Source: Chrysomallon squamiferum
Taxonomy: Eukaryota; Mollusca; Gastropoda; Neomphalida; Peltospiridae
Direction of reading: 5' to 3'
Length of the DNA stretch: 60,000 bases
Assembly: GCA_012295275.1 (NCBI GenBank)
Contig: CM022674.1
Coordinates: 8,892,260 to 8,952,259 of the forward strand
The position numbers and the translations under genes were made by a program. Below the pieces are notes generated by a model. That model was given only the letters and a program-made list of their open reading frames with translations, was not told where the DNA came from and did no database searches. This document shows, one piece after another, positions 1 to 14,700 of the stretch (the first letter of the stretch is position 1; each line of letters begins with the position of its first letter).

Positions 1-3000
1 TAACATTAGTTTTGTTTATTGTAAACATGACAGATCTCTGGATCAGTCCTCTTCAGTGCACTGAAAAGTCTCTTTCCTGAAAAGTATGCTACAACTGACT
101 TGTCAAACACCACAGTATCTTACTTCACTGTTATAGGAATGTGTATATACAAAAACATTTCTGTTAATAAATAAAACTACCCGTGGAATGGCAGCAATAG
201 GATTTCACTTTCTCCATAAAAATCAATTGATGATGAAGTGATTGTAGAGCAGTATCTGGAATGGAACAAAAAAAAAAACCAGCCAGTCATTGTAAACTGA
301 AATAGTGCTAATGAAGTAGTTTTATTTCTTTATTATGTGTGAAAAGTTTGTGATTTAAAAATAAAATACTACAATTAAAAAAAAATGCTTCTCAGATACA
401 TAGGATATCTGTTGGCTAGACAGAATCAGTTTCTGAGACTGATAAAAGTAACATAAACCTATAGAGATTTATAAATTAAGTTTATTATTATATGACATTT
501 ATAGAGGTGCCCTTCTCAGAAGTTCCTGTGATACTTCAAAAACTAAAGAAATAGTCTCTCTCATTCATACTTGGTGACACAATTATGTAGTGACATTTAA
601 AACTTCTGTCTTTTTCTCTCTCAAACAATCTCATATCAACAATTAATAGTAATTTTAATAATATTTGTGTATAGTCATAATCAAAATTAAGTTAATAAAA
701 AAATGTTCTCTATTTCTAAATATTATCCTAATAACACAGTCTGTTAGTAGATTAACTGAAAGAAAGTGATTTTAAAAATGTTCAGGATAAGAATAAAAAG
801 AATAAAACTAACAACTTTAATTATTTAGATTTTTTGTAATTTAATATAAAACAAAGTAACTTTCACAAAAGTTGTAAAATAACAATATGGATGTGGTTTT
901 ATTACTTATTATTTTTAAATTGCTTTCATCCTCTTTAAGTTGTGTGTAATTGAGCACTTTAAGAAGTTTAATAGTCCTGTTGAGCTGTACAATAGGCTGT
1001 AATATGTTTGATGTGATTACCCCTTTAATTTAACTTTATTGTTTTGTCACTAAATATCTTAATACTCAGTTCATACACAGCCTGAGGCACATTCAGCTGT
1101 TTACAAAGTGTTTTTATCCTCATTGATTAATTAATTTCTCAAAACCCTTAATTATCACTTGGATTACTCTGACCCACAAGTCTACAGGAAATAAGCAATT
1201 ATGATACTAAAATGCAAACTGGTCTCATTGCATAGTTCACATGACCCACATACAGCTGTATATGAATCTGTGTGGCACTTTTTCTCACAGTGTTTTGGAT
1301 TTCTCAAACATTAATTCAGTAATCATGGATAAAGATTTTCAAGTTTTGTTCCAAACTAAAGAAAATGGATGTATTTCCTTACTTTCTTACATTCCAAGGT
1401 GGGTGAAAAAATGTAAATTTATCCATTTTACTTTTAACCAAATGTACTAAAAAAAATTGTTTAATCAAAACCTAATTTTTATTTTTCAGTTTACTAATTT
1501 CCACAATTGTTTAATATTTTACTGTTTATTTCTGTTGTTCATCTGTTTTATAGTTATCACAGTTATTATTGTATGCTTTCTGTTTAATAGTTCAAGCATT
1601 TGCTGCCAGCATTGCTCTTTTTCAAATTAATTTACAACAGGTAGCAGTACAATTTTAATTAATTTCTCTAATTATGGAGAAGAAAAAGTTTTGTTTCAAA
1701 TATTTGTTTACTTAGTAAATAAATGATCAGTTCATATTAATTCTCTAAGAATAACATTCAGTACGTCAATAAAACACACAGTAATTAATTGTAATTTTAT
1801 TTAATTTTATTGAAGGACAAATAATAACATTTTCTGTGCATTTATTTCTTTACCTGTTTTTAATAATAAATAGTTTATACAGCATTAATCAATGTTAAAA
1901 ATTTTAAAATCTACAGTTACAATCTTCAGTTACAATCTACAGTTACTATCTACAGTTACAATAGTAAAAAGTTAAACTGAGATCATTCTTATGCAAAACG
2001 AAAAGTAAAAAAATTTGAAATAATTTTTTTTCGAATTATTAATAATGTTTAAATAGTATTGTATGATTCTGAAAATTATCTTGTCACATATTTAAGATAT
2101 AAATAATCAGTCAGTTAAATAAAATCTTCCAAAATTATACAAATGTAGTTTTTTTACTCCCTATGATTGGTCTGAAGGATCATCAACCCATCTTTGTGTT
2201 TTCATCCTTATTGTTTTTGCTGTTAATGTCTGTTCATAAAGTTAAAGCCTGGAGGTTTTTATTCCACAATGCTGTCTATGGTTTCCTCTAATGAGCTTTG
2301 TGGTCTAGCATGGAATATACTGTTAACCTGCAAACTCAGTACAATGTGTCCTGTTCAGTTCCGGGATTAATCCTGAGTGAAAATCAATGTATTTGGCTAG
2401 TCCACTTATTTTAATTTTCTCTCTGACCTTTTTATTTGCAGACACATACATACAAAAAGTTATTATAGACTGTATCTGTGATATGTATACAGTTTCATAT
2501 AGAGTCAGTTTACACAGCTAACTGATTGTTTCTTTGTGGCAGGAATTCACATATGCTAAATTAGATTTTTTCATTTACATCTAAACAAAATAGAGGTATT
2601 CTAGTAAAAGCAAATAATTGTTAATTATTTTTATAGAAATAAATTAGATTTGTCCTTTTTATATTAAAAGATAATAAACATAAGAATTCATTTCTGTTGT
2701 AAAACAAAATACCTTTTAGATTAATCTTTGGTTTTACTTTCAGAGTAATTTAATTATACATTATTAAAATTATCATTCTGCATTAATGTTCAGTAATAAA
2801 TAATTTTTAAAATTGCTGGGCAATCCCACATCAGCAGTTGTTTATTGCAGTAATAAATTTTGTTCAAACCAATACATTAAGATTCCATTTTGAACTGTTT
2901 TGCTCAAACTTCCTCATGCAGAGCTGTGAATACCAGGATACAGAGAAAACTGTCAGTGCACTCAGTGTCAAACATCCCCAGGCATCTGCATAACTCAGAA

Positions 3001-5150
3001 AAAATGTTTACATATTAATTTAGTGTAACAGCAAAATTAGTATTAATTAGCGAGTGAAATATGATGTTAATTAATCTGAATGAATGAATGAAAATGTCAG
3101 GTTTTTGTGTGCACATTAATACAGAAAACACACACACATATGCATGCACACATATAACCTAAATACTGTTGTAACCAAATAATGTGATTATATTATTACT
3201 CAGTTTTGTACATAGTTTTGCTCATACATATAAATGTTAGTTTAGTGTAAGGTGTGTTTTTTATTAATATCTAATTGCACTGATGATACACTTATCAGAA
3301 AACAAACAAACAGGCTACTTCAGTTTATCTACTTTATTACACACAAATTTGTTTTCTCTGTTTTTAATCAAAACCAATTAAGATAAAACTCAGTGTTTAT
3401 GACTTTCAGCAGCTACACTCTAACTGTCTTCATAAACAAACAGTCCATTAAAAAGTAAAAAAAACTTGCAGATGAGCAAACACATTAAAATAAACAAACA
3501 AAAACAAAGGAAATCAATCATACATACATATATATGAAATATGCACAAAACACAACACACACTCATTACATGTACAGTCCAGTGTACTGAACTAACAAAC
3601 AACATTCCTAAAAAATTAAAAAGAAGAAGTAAAAACTTGTAAACACGTATTCCTAGACAAAGGAAACTTAATGTCTGTCAATTTGTATTTTTATTTTTAT
3701 TAAACACACATTTGCAATTGGTTGTATCCAAAAATAGAAATTTAAAAAAAAAAAAAAAAAAAGTAAAACTAAAGTCATAAAATCTCACATCTAGATTTTA
3801 TTTTGTTTCAACACTTGTCAAGTGTTAATTAGCTGCTGAGTATTTTTAAACCATTCATAATTAGTTCCACAAGAAAGGAAGTAAATTTTTATTAAAGATT
3901 TCTCAGATAAATATTTTTAACAACACCTCCAAAAATCCTATTTATAGAAAATCACAAAAACAAACTCTAATAATAATTTTAAAAATTCTAATAATAAAAT
4001 AAAATAAAATAAAAAATATAAATAGACTTGAAAACTGTATGAACTGGCTTCATTACATTTTCATACATTGGTTTAATATTGATTTAAAATTGAAACAAAT
4101 TCTGTATTAATAACAGTGATAATACTTTTAGAATACTTTGTCAGAACATCATTCATTTTCAGTGTCACTCTTCATCATGAAAATATTTGTACTTCTCAAA
4201 TTCTTTTCTTTATTGTATATTTTTTGATATTTTTTTTTTTCCTAGCATGTCATATGAATCAAATGATGTGATGTGAAATAAAAATTGATTGAATAATTTC
4301 CAGTAACGTTTTATTGTGTCATTCTTCGTTAACCAGTCACCAGGCACCATACTGAGTCTTAATACTCAAGTCTGCTGAAATTATCTCCGAATCCTGACTT
4401 GAATTAATTCACTTTATTTTCATGTCAGAAATTTTCCTTTTTTCTCCTCCAAATCTCAACAGTGTCACGATCTTAAAACATTTCTTAGATAATTTTTATT
4501 TCACTGAAGTAATTGAAGAAGTTAGATAATTTGATAGTTTAATTTGTAAATATCAGTTATTGTACACTTCTTTTTAATGAATTTATTATTTATCATTTTA
4601 TATCACACTGAATTATGTATTATTAAACACCCACACTCACACACCCACACAGTCATACATTTATATATGCACTATTCACAAAAACAATAATAAATTTCAC
4701 AATACATTTTTAAGTACATTCCACCCATAAAACACACACACACACATTTACTTTTATAAATACACAGACAAACACACACAAACACACATGCACAGACACA
4801 AAACTATTTCTGTGGATGTGTGGAGATCAATCTGTGTAGTAGTTCAGATTAGTGATGATGTCAGCTAACCACAACAGGACTGGAGAAATGTTATTGATTC
4901 TATTATTGGAGTAAAGGCTTCTTTTTGGAGATAAACCACAAGGATGCTAGTGGCAGCCATGTTTCCTCATCTGTCACTCAAATAGGAAAGTAACAGCCTT
5001 CATTTCCTCCAAGACTGCTGTAAATTTTAAACAATTACATTGAATGCTGCAGCCAACTAGAAGCTGGTTAATTGTGACAGCATGCTCTGCTATTTGAAGA
5101 CAGTTACTGTCAGATGTCGAATGATGTATTTAATTGAGTAACAGTAAAGT
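1..5150. other. Gene-free AT-rich region
   Basis: I see no open frame with recognisable protein similarity on either strand. The stretch holds A/T homopolymers (a poly-A run near 3743-3762), short CA-rich patches (about 4623-4800) and a small 13-bp tandem repeat at 1911-1962. It may be intergenic, or it may be part of a 5' intron of the RAP1GAP gene downstream, since the first RAP1GAP exon seen here begins with a splice acceptor. Confidence 0.6.
1911..1962. repeat. 13-bp tandem repeat, 4 copies
   Basis: Four consecutive copies of a 13-bp unit close to ctacagttacaat, differing by one base in two of the copies. It is a small local duplication with no visible function. Confidence 0.8.
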
Positions 5151-5172
5151 GTGACTGTCATGGCATCTCTCT

Positions 5173-5179
5173 AGTAATA

Positions 5180-5210
<31 letters not shown>

Positions 5211-5252
5211 AAAGATGATGATAATAATAATAATAATAATAATGATGATAAT
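5173..5252. repeat. (TAA)n microsatellite with GAT interruptions
   Basis: An AAT/ATA trinucleotide run interrupted by a few GATGAT units. The small open frame it creates on the minus strand is a by-product of the repeat. Confidence 0.85.
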
Positions 5253-6049
5253 ATATGAAATGATTTCTTAGTTCAGTGATAAAGCACATGGCTGAGGTCT
5301 GACAGATCAAATCTCTGTAGTGTTTTATCAATTGACCTGTGCTGGTTAGAGGCAGTGTCCCAAGACAACAGGTTAATGAAAGGTCATAACATGCTTTCAT
5401 ATCTGTTGGAGCATTTTCAAAAATAATAAAAAAAAGAAGCTCTGAAAATGGAATAATAATATTAATGACGTTTCTTTCAGTAGCTAAGATTGTTTTTTTA
5501 AATTATTATTATTTTTAAAATTTCAATAATATTTTCAGTAAAAAGTATGTTGATAAGAAAAACAATTAAAAACATCTTGAAATACAAAGTTCTTAATAAA
5601 GGGTTTGGGTACAGCAGAACTTTTTGAACTAAACTCAAATCATTGTATGTGTTTATAGGTACAGACTTTAAACCTTTATTTCCTTCACTCTCATTCTTTT
5701 TATATTGATTTATTTATTTATTTATTTATTTATTATTGAACTGTTGTTTTGTTTTCATGGTAGTTATCTTCCAATTATGTTTTGATTTCATTTGCACAGA
5801 TAAACCATTGTTCTGCATCACAACCTTTCCTTTATTGCAAACTGCCATCAAATCTGTTACATAAACAGTGCCAGACAAGCATCCACCTTCTGCGTGAGAT
5901 AACTTTGTCCACGTTACGTCAGTAGCCATCACTGTTATTTTTCCCCATCTCTTCAGTGGAAGAGTTCCTGTCTGTTGCCCTTCTTCAAGAATGGCAGATG
6001 ACAGATTTAAGTTTTGCTGATGACAGCTTTATAATGACTTGAATTAGCA

Positions 6050-6297
6050 GTTTCTGACATTACAAGAGTTTGTTCAGGCTGTTAAAAAAGACTTCACAGT
6101 GCCTGCATATTGACATGCTGAGACCATTTAGTTCAGCGTGTGCAGTGGGCAGTACAAAGATAGCGGATAATCAATGCATGTGTGTCACTGTAATTCCAGT
6201 ATCATATGGAGAAACCTCGCATACCAATACAGTGTGTAATGTGGCTAAACTCTCTAACACATTTCTACTAGTCTGGAACATGGAGAAATGTAAGTAG
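6050..6297 (+). pseudogene. Possible relic of a gypsy-type retrotransposon pol C-terminus
   Basis: The plus-strand frame reads through about 80 codons. Near its start is the stretch KKTSQCLHIDMLRPF, which resembles the region just after the integrase of Ty3/gypsy elements (a charged segment followed by H-hydrophobic-N/D-M-L-K/R-P-aromatic). No protease, reverse transcriptase, integrase core or LTR is visible around it, so at most this is a short decayed 3' fragment. The match is by eye and remembered, and chance similarity is possible. Confidence 0.25.
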
Positions 6298-7650
6298 TCG
6301 TAATAGACTGATCTTTTTAAAAATGTTTGAATTATGCAGTTTTATTTTTAATCCTTTCCTGTTCATTATAATGAATTATTAATAAACTGCAATATAAAAA
6401 TGCATTTTAAATATAGAAAATAAATCTGTTTAAATTTTCATGTTGCAAACTTATCTGATTTATTTGGTATTTATGTTAACTATTAATCCACAAGTTTTGA
6501 AACTAAGAGTTCAAAATGCATAAATATGTACCATTAGTTAAAGTTTAATATAAACATACATGAATTGTTATTTAATAATTTAAAACACACACATACACAC
6601 ATGCACACACACACAAAAGATATATGTATTTGAGTTTATATTATTAAATAACATTTTATGTATGTTTACATTAAACTATATATCATTTTATACCACACTA
6701 TTTATCAAAAAAATAGAGTTGAGATGTATGCTCTGAGTGATGTATTACTACAACAAGGTACCAGAAATGGTATTTAGTGAAACATTATTTATTAGGTTTT
6801 CTTAGAATTATCTTATTTAAATTTGGTACATATTTTTCAACTAGGAAAAAAAGATTTATTATTATTATAGTTATATATTATTTAATTTTATGAAATTATC
6901 AATTAAGAAATAAATATTAAAATATTATTTTACAAACTACTAATCAGTTAAAATTACAGATACTATTGGATCACATTTAAATCCCATTAAAACATAACAA
7001 ATGATAAATAAAACATTGATTATTGTTTTTAATAGATTTATAAGGTAAATAAAATATAAATAAAAAGCCTTGTGTTGTCACTGCAAATGTAAACTAATAT
7101 TTAAACAAGTGATGTTTTGTTTAGTCTGTAAGTAAGTGATGAAGTACTGACTCGGGTTGTATGAGAAACATCTTTCTTACTGTTCACATTTAAATCATTC
7201 CTTTTGTTATGAATTTGTTGTAACTCTGTAGAGTATGCTTTCATGGAAAAATACATACAAATGATTTCTTGTAGCTAATGGAACGAGTAGACTTTGATAA
7301 CGGTGAGTTTCCATTTTTGTCTCTAAGGTTCCTTAACCATATGGTCTTCATTTTTTTAATTTTGCTCTTCCTTTATCAAAAAAATAAATAATTACATGAA
7401 ATAGTGGAAAATCACAGGGTGAAAAAGAATGAAAATCTTCATGATGAAAGACAGAAAATAGTACATTGCAATTGATTCTCAACAAATGTGTCTGTTTCAT
7501 CAAAAGAGCTAACAACAAACTTGTTTTTAATTGCTGTTTTCTCTCACAAGATGTGTTTTATTGTGACATTCTTAAACAGTCTGCGGTCAGTCAGTAAAAT
7601 GTGACAAAACACAACTTTAAATGATTTCTCTGCTAATGCTGGCTGATTAA

Positions 7651-7718
7651 AGCTGTTTTATTACAGCTGTTTTATTACAGCTGTTTTATTAAAGCTGTTT
7701 TATTAAAGCTGTTTTATT
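7651..7718. repeat. 14-bp tandem repeat, about 5 copies
   Basis: About five head-to-tail copies of agctgttttattac or agctgttttattaa. No coding potential. Confidence 0.85.
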
Positions 7719-8520
7719 TTCAACACAGAAATGGATTTCAGAACTTTTAATTCTTATTTCTGTCAGTGCCATATTAGTATTTATAGGCTTTGCAAATTAA
7801 GAAGATAAAAGCAGCAAGGTTGTTTTTGTGTCTGTTTCAAATACATGACAAGCTGCACTTTAATCAAATTATTTCCATACTGTGAATTAGAATATCTGAT
7901 ACCAGATGTTTGCCAATCACATAAAAGGTTACAAATATTTTTATGTCAGGTCATGAAAGAAAAATCCTGTTATTTGTAATGTGTGGATATTAATTTAAAA
8001 ACAAACTCAATATTTACATTATTGAATGAAATTATTATATATATATATATAAAAAAGGGAAGAGAGTGAAGAACAGATTTGATCATGACAAGACAAATTT
8101 CTCTCTCTGTTTTGTGTTTCCTTTATGTATGAGAAAAAAAGCATGATATTGATACATACAGATTATCATCTGCACAGAGATTTTTTCCCAAAACCTTACA
8201 GATAAAGTAAAATCCTATTTGTTTTACATCATTGATGCAATTATCTTTATACTCCTATCCCATAGTGCTAGAAATACCTGACTGCCATTAAAACAAACAT
8301 ATAAAAGCAGTTGTTGCAGCTGCTGTTGTCAGTGTTATGTTACACGTATTAATAAAACCTATTAGCAGATGAAAATGCCGTAACACTGCTCCAGGGATTG
8401 TTAACTATTGTCATAACTTTTGTGTTTGAGAGAAATGTATTTATTCTGTTATTTTAAATCAGTGGATGTGCTTTTCCTTTTTATCAATTACTATGATGCT
8501 TATCTAACAACAGTATATCT

Positions 8521-8757
8521 ATTACATGTATAACAATTAGTGACTGACCTAGGTTTATATTGCATGTATAACAATGTAGTGACTGACCTAGGTTTGTATT
8601 ACATGTATAACAATGTAGTGACTGACCTAGGTTTGTATTACATGTATAACAATGTAGTGACTGGCCTAGGTTTGTATTACATGTATAAAAATTTAGTGAC
8701 TGACCTAGGTTTGTATTACATTTATACAAATGTGGTGATTGACCTAGGTTTGTTTGT
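8521..8757. repeat. 39-bp minisatellite, about 6 copies
   Basis: A 39-bp unit is repeated; copies begin (tagtgactgac) at 8538, 8577 and 8616 and continue to about 8750 with a few substitutions, more toward the right end. Each unit holds cctagg, a 6-bp palindrome. Because 39 is divisible by three, both strands show repetitive open frames that are artefacts. Confidence 0.9.
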
Positions 8758-11700
8758 TTTAGGTATTTAATCTATAGTGCTAGATAGAGATTTGTATCAT
8801 TCACATAAACATGTATTTGTTGAACTAGGTTTTTAGTATGTGTAAACAATATAGTTTGAATTAAGTGGAAACTATCACTATAACATTGTAATACAATGAG
8901 TTTATTTTGAAACAGGTTTTAAAACATTAACATTAGAATATCTGAACTGGGTTTTGAAACAACAAAATAATTGAGTGGTGTAACACTGTACACAGAAAAT
9001 GATACTTGCACTGGTTTACAAATGTTTAATAGCATCATGTTATTCACATTAGTTGTAAAGCATGAATTGACATAATGGCATGTAATGTGAGGCCATTTGA
9101 CTAAATACTGAGCATGAATCACTGAGAAATGTTTCATTTATAAAATATAATTCTTGTTTGATTTAGTACTCACTATTTCTGTAATTTGTTCTTGGAGCAA
9201 TGCTGATACTTGACAAAAAGTTGAATGATGTTCATTAACACTGTAGAAGATCTGATTGTTGCTTTTTCTTGATTTCCTTTAACCCATCTTTGACTGAAAT
9301 ATTTGCTTTCACTTGATAAAATAGTGACAATTGACCGAGATTGTCCAGTTGCTGTATAGAAGAGACTAAGCTAAAAATGGCAAATGTCAGAGATGGTAAA
9401 ATAGAAGAAAATAAATGAACACAAATTGGATTGTTACAAGAACTGGGTAAGGAGTCTCTAGAAAGTAACAGTTTATCTAGTTCATCAAGTGTGGAGTGAA
9501 AATTCACAGAGAGGTTTAAACACTACAGATACATATACATATATACATGTATCTTTAATAATTATGTATATATTTTAAAAATAGCATTAACTGTTAATAA
9601 TTCATATTAAAAAGTAACAGCTTCCAGTCTTGCATGAAGATTGTAACTGATAATAATCTGACTAAACATATTCTGTGTGTTTAAACAAAACTGTTATTTC
9701 TTTGTGAGTTTGTATCTACAAGAGAGCATGATGTTTATATTCACCTTACAGTGGAATCACAGAAATAAAACTTGTCAGTGAGACTGGCTGGAATGGGAAA
9801 TAGCCCAGTGATACTCATCTCAGGACTGTGAACCTAGATCTGTTCTGAGTTTTAATTGGATGTCATCACCGTTTTGAGTAGAAAGTAAAACAACAACAGG
9901 TGTGACTGATTTCAGTAGGAGACAGTGAGATTACATACAGACAGTATACAGATAGTTAGCTGCTAAACAGGTGACACTTCCCAACACAGTTTGAAAACAC
10001 TTGTTTCCTTACAATCAGCTGTTAGTGGTTACAAAAACAAATTAAATGACATGGTAAATGAATAATGAATAGGATTTTTTCTACGCACAGGTATTACTTA
10101 TAGCAAAACATTTTTTTTTTAATATCTTTTTTTATATTTTACCAATTTATTATTGATAATGAACATACACACACATATAGGTACACTTATCTATGAACAC
10201 AGGTATTATTCTTTGTTTGTGTGTTACTAATATTACTCATTCTGTAGGCTTATCTCTTTTGTATCTATCCAAGTATTGTAGAATATTGTGCAGATCAGAG
10301 ACTGTGCATTATTTTAACTATTTATGAAAGTTTCCTGTATCAATAATTAATAAAGCACTAACAATGTTTTGCTAGAGAAAAACTGTGGATAATGAGTGAC
10401 ATTTTATCTGTGTGTTTTAAAATATATACATTATCTTTTACGTAATGTATGTTTTAAATAGCTGCCTATATTTTGTTTCATTTTAAAAGTTTCAAAGAGT
10501 CCTGCATCAAAATAAACTCACCCATACAATGCAATGAATGCTATGAATGAATAAATAAATACAAATATGGATGGAAAGTTGACCATTGACATGTTATAAA
10601 CAAAAGCTGACTGATGTTTAGACTAACATATATATAATCTGCACATATTACAATAATCATCTTTTCATACCTCATCTATCTTTCACAATATTCTTTCTAA
10701 TTATATGAGACTTACATTCTCATCTGTCCATGTTTAATTTACACTGTGATGTGTCAGGTGATTACCGTAACAGATCCACTCTTTATTTGTTACAGTGATA
10801 TCTAACTACTGTTATCTAAATGTGCTATTATCAAAGTCACTATCACTATCCCTTACTAAGATCACTAAACTAGTTACTATACAGCCAGTCACATGAATTA
10901 CTGTCACTGGCCACATCACTGTTACCACAGAGTCACTATTATTACCAGCATGATACTAATCAGATGTATGGTTATTGATCTAATGATTGTATAACCTGAA
11001 CTATATCAGTTAGTACAGACAGCTTTTTATGTGTAATTTGGGAAAGTGGTACATAGATATTGATTACCTGTTAAAAGTGAAAGAAGAAATCCTCTGTTTA
11101 ACTACCACTGCAAATTGCCTCATGTCATCTTTAGTTTAATGTATTATTGTTGTTGTTGTAGTTGTTGTTATTATTGTTATTATTACTTTTGATATAATAA
11201 ATATTATTATTATTATTATTATTTTTTTAGGTATTAAATATATAAAACAAAAACTTATTAAAAAGTGGTTATCCTAGTAACTAAGGAGTTTTAGTTTATA
11301 ATAACATGCTGGTGTGTTTGTAGTAATTATACATGTATATGTAAGTATAGGAATAAGGTTACTATAGTGTCAGTTGTCATGGGTTTGTATAGTATTTTAA
11401 CAATACTCTTGTCATTGCCTTGTAGAACAAACCTCTAGTAATTAAAAACAGTTATATGTTGACAAATACAGTTCATTGTGTGACAGTGTTTATATAAATA
11501 TACTAATTCCTTTACATAATAATCTACATTGAATGTATGTGTGTTTATATCTGTCTATCTGTGTGTGTGTATTGAAAATCTAATATGTATAAACAAAGTA
11601 TAAAACCCACATGTCTAACATAACATTAACATAAATATTTAAAGTTTCTTTTCTTGTTTACAATGAAGAGACTAATTCTGTTTGTATGTGAAATTAGTAA

Positions 11701-14700
11701 TTAGTTCTTAGCTTTTGTTCTTTCTGAGATACATCATTACTGCTGTGAATTTAGAACATTACATTTATAATGTAATTAGCTTTTTAATGTACTTACTGAT
11801 GAATATATGAGTTTACTGTAAGTAATCGTTTGATCTTTTGAACTCTGATTTTAAATTAATCTGTTTGAAGCCACACAATTGTTTATTAATTGTTTATTAA
11901 TGCTGATGGTGTAGTGTAAAAATATTCTTGTACATATACATGCATGCATGAATACACATACAGACACATGCATATGTGAATGCTCACACACACACACATT
12001 AACACTTAAATAAACACATATTCCTTTAATGCAATTTTCTTTTAATTTGTTTTTGTGTGTGTGGTTTTTTGTTTCTTAGTTGGTACATTTACATATGAAA
12101 GCATTTAGTTTGTTACTACATAGGTGTATGTACTGAATTCTTATAACAGTATCTGTGATTTGATCCAAGTTCCTTGTTGCTGTAACTGTTGTAGAGAAAT
12201 TAAAATGTAGAAAGAAATTGCTGCTTACAAAGATAGTCTGTTGACATGGCAACTAATCCTGAGACTGATTCTTTTAAATGAATACCATAGATGTTTTCAC
12301 AGGAACTGTGTAGATCACAATGTTTCTTTGTTTGTTCAAAGTGTTAAATTCTGTTAACACCCAAATACCACTAGAAAGAACAACATGTGCAGTATATTTG
12401 ATAACATATACACCAAACTCATTACTCTTAATAATTCAGATATTAACATTTTCCTTCATTTTATTAAAACAAATAAAACATTTGGATTTCTTCTGTGAAA
12501 ACAAAATGATTTCCGCAGGTTGTGAGATAATCTGAGTTGAGATCAGTGTTGTAGGAATGTCCTGTCTGAACATGTGATTTAGTCACATCTCAGCAATGTT
12601 AAGCTGTTGTTGAAATAGGAGTAGTAGTGCCACACTGTAATACCACTGGTATTTACAAGCTTTAAATTTTATCAAATGGGTGGAATAGTTTATATTTTAT
12701 GTTATAGTTTATACATTCCACTTTGTTCTCATCATCATATTTCTCCCTCATCTCTCTCTTCCTCTGTCACTTTTAACTTAGTATTAGTTTCTGCCTAAAA
12801 GGTTAAATAAACATTGTTTAAACATTTATAATTCCTTCACTCATTCTCTTCCTTTCTGTCTCTTTCTGTAGATCAATATATATTTTTTTTTTTTTACTTA
12901 CATCATCTTCTTCTAACTAATACGAAAGAAATAAGAACAATTGTTCGATAAATTTTATAATTTAAAACAGGTGCTAACATTAATCATCCATATTACTTTT
13001 TTTTTGTTTTAATCTTTCATACGATATGTAAATATATATGGAGTTTAACTCTGAATTTGATTTATAATAATTATTAGCTGACAAATGTTAAATTTTCACA
13101 TCATTAATCTTTGTCTTTGAAAAATGTTTCTCTTCCTCTGGACAGAAGAACTGATTGTGAAGTAAATCAGCAGTCATTGTGTTGTAACTTTAACCAGCAC
13201 TTTTACAACCTTCTAGTCATTCATTATCACAGTTATTGCCAAAACCTTCGATCTCCCTTTATCTCTGTGAAATTGTCTGTCTTTTATTACTCTGTCTCAT
13301 TTATGATTTATCTCCCTTTTTATTACATCAGGACATTTATCTCCCCTTTTATTAAGTTAATTTAAGAGATTAGACAGAAAACATAAATCAAAACATAGAC
13401 GACATATTTTAACACATTTCTTTGTGTTTGATTATTTTGTAAACAAATATTTCTGCAAATGTAACACTAATCCATGGAATGTGTAATTAAATTTTGTTTT
13501 TTTAAATCCTTCATTGAACAGTAATCCTTGATTTGTAAGTCCCATTTCAACAAACATGTATTTAGACAAACATGAAATCATACAGTGATACACATAAAGT
13601 AAATAACACATACACATACATATATATATATATAAAACATACCATAGATTACTATATTTCAGATAACATGAATAATAAACTGGTACAAGTCTAATTGTTT
13701 ATGTGTAATTCAGAATGATACAATATTCAAAAGGAACATGTGGTAATGAAATTTACTGTTGTGTCACATTATCTAGTTAGTTCTTGTTTTGGACATTCTG
13801 AACATTTAGCAGATGTGTCTTCAAATCAGTTTTAATATGAAAGAGGCATTAAAATTATTTTACCTAACAGTTGTAATTAAAAACAAAACACAATTAAAAT
13901 AAATGTACTTTATCTACCACTAAGAGATTCAGGTCACAGTAAATCTGCATGTTGACGAAGAGAATGTGTGGGTGAGTTTAAAGCTTATCATGTTACAGAT
14001 TAATTTAAATTAACATGAAGGATTTGTTTGTGTGTTCATGACAATATTAACTGACAATGATTACTAGGTAAGCCTCTTATAATCTCCATCAGTTCCGTGA
14101 GAATCCACTTCTTAGAGCATCACTTTAACTAATGTCATCAGCTTACACACAGCTGCAGCTCAGTGGTTGTGGTATGAAGTTAATTTATCCAGCTGTTATT
14201 GCCTGAAATATTATTGGCTGCAGATCAGTCCTTTCCAATATGACCTCAGGCTTTTGTCTGTAATAATAAATTTCCAATAACTGATTTTTTGAACATTGTC
14301 ATACACACTTTCCTGTCTGTGGAAGAATCTTTCTGCTCATAGAGATGTTTCTTTTACATTAATGTTTTTAAAATAAATAACTTTTAATATTGATATTTTA
14401 ATATAAAAAGAAATATGTTTAGGTGTCTTATCATTTTCTAAAGAAAACTAAACTTCTGTGTTTCATTTCTAGTTCCAAAGCTAAAAAGATTAAAGTAAGA
14501 ACAACGAAAAAAATAAAAAATAAAAGAACAACTAAAGAAAAAAAATGAACAAGAAAAAGAACTTTATTTTAGTATCCCTAACACAGCATAACCTGGAAAA
14601 TAAGCTAAATGTTATAAAATACTCCACATGTACATAATGATTAGAAGCAGTATCAGTGAAGACAAATGAATTAGTTGTGTATAAACTGATTAACATTGTC

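Larger units (their letters stand above)
5253..8520. other. Gene-free AT-rich region with small repeats
   Basis: No host gene is seen. The stretch contains a TTTA run (about 5708-5734), a possible retrotransposon pol relic (6050-6297) and a 14-bp tandem repeat (7651-7718). The rest is low-complexity AT-rich DNA. Confidence 0.55.

Noticed and set aside
9235-9507. 90-codon minus-strand open frame
   Set aside because: Not repeat-derived, but no similarity recognised, no splice partners and no other coding sign; left unannotated.
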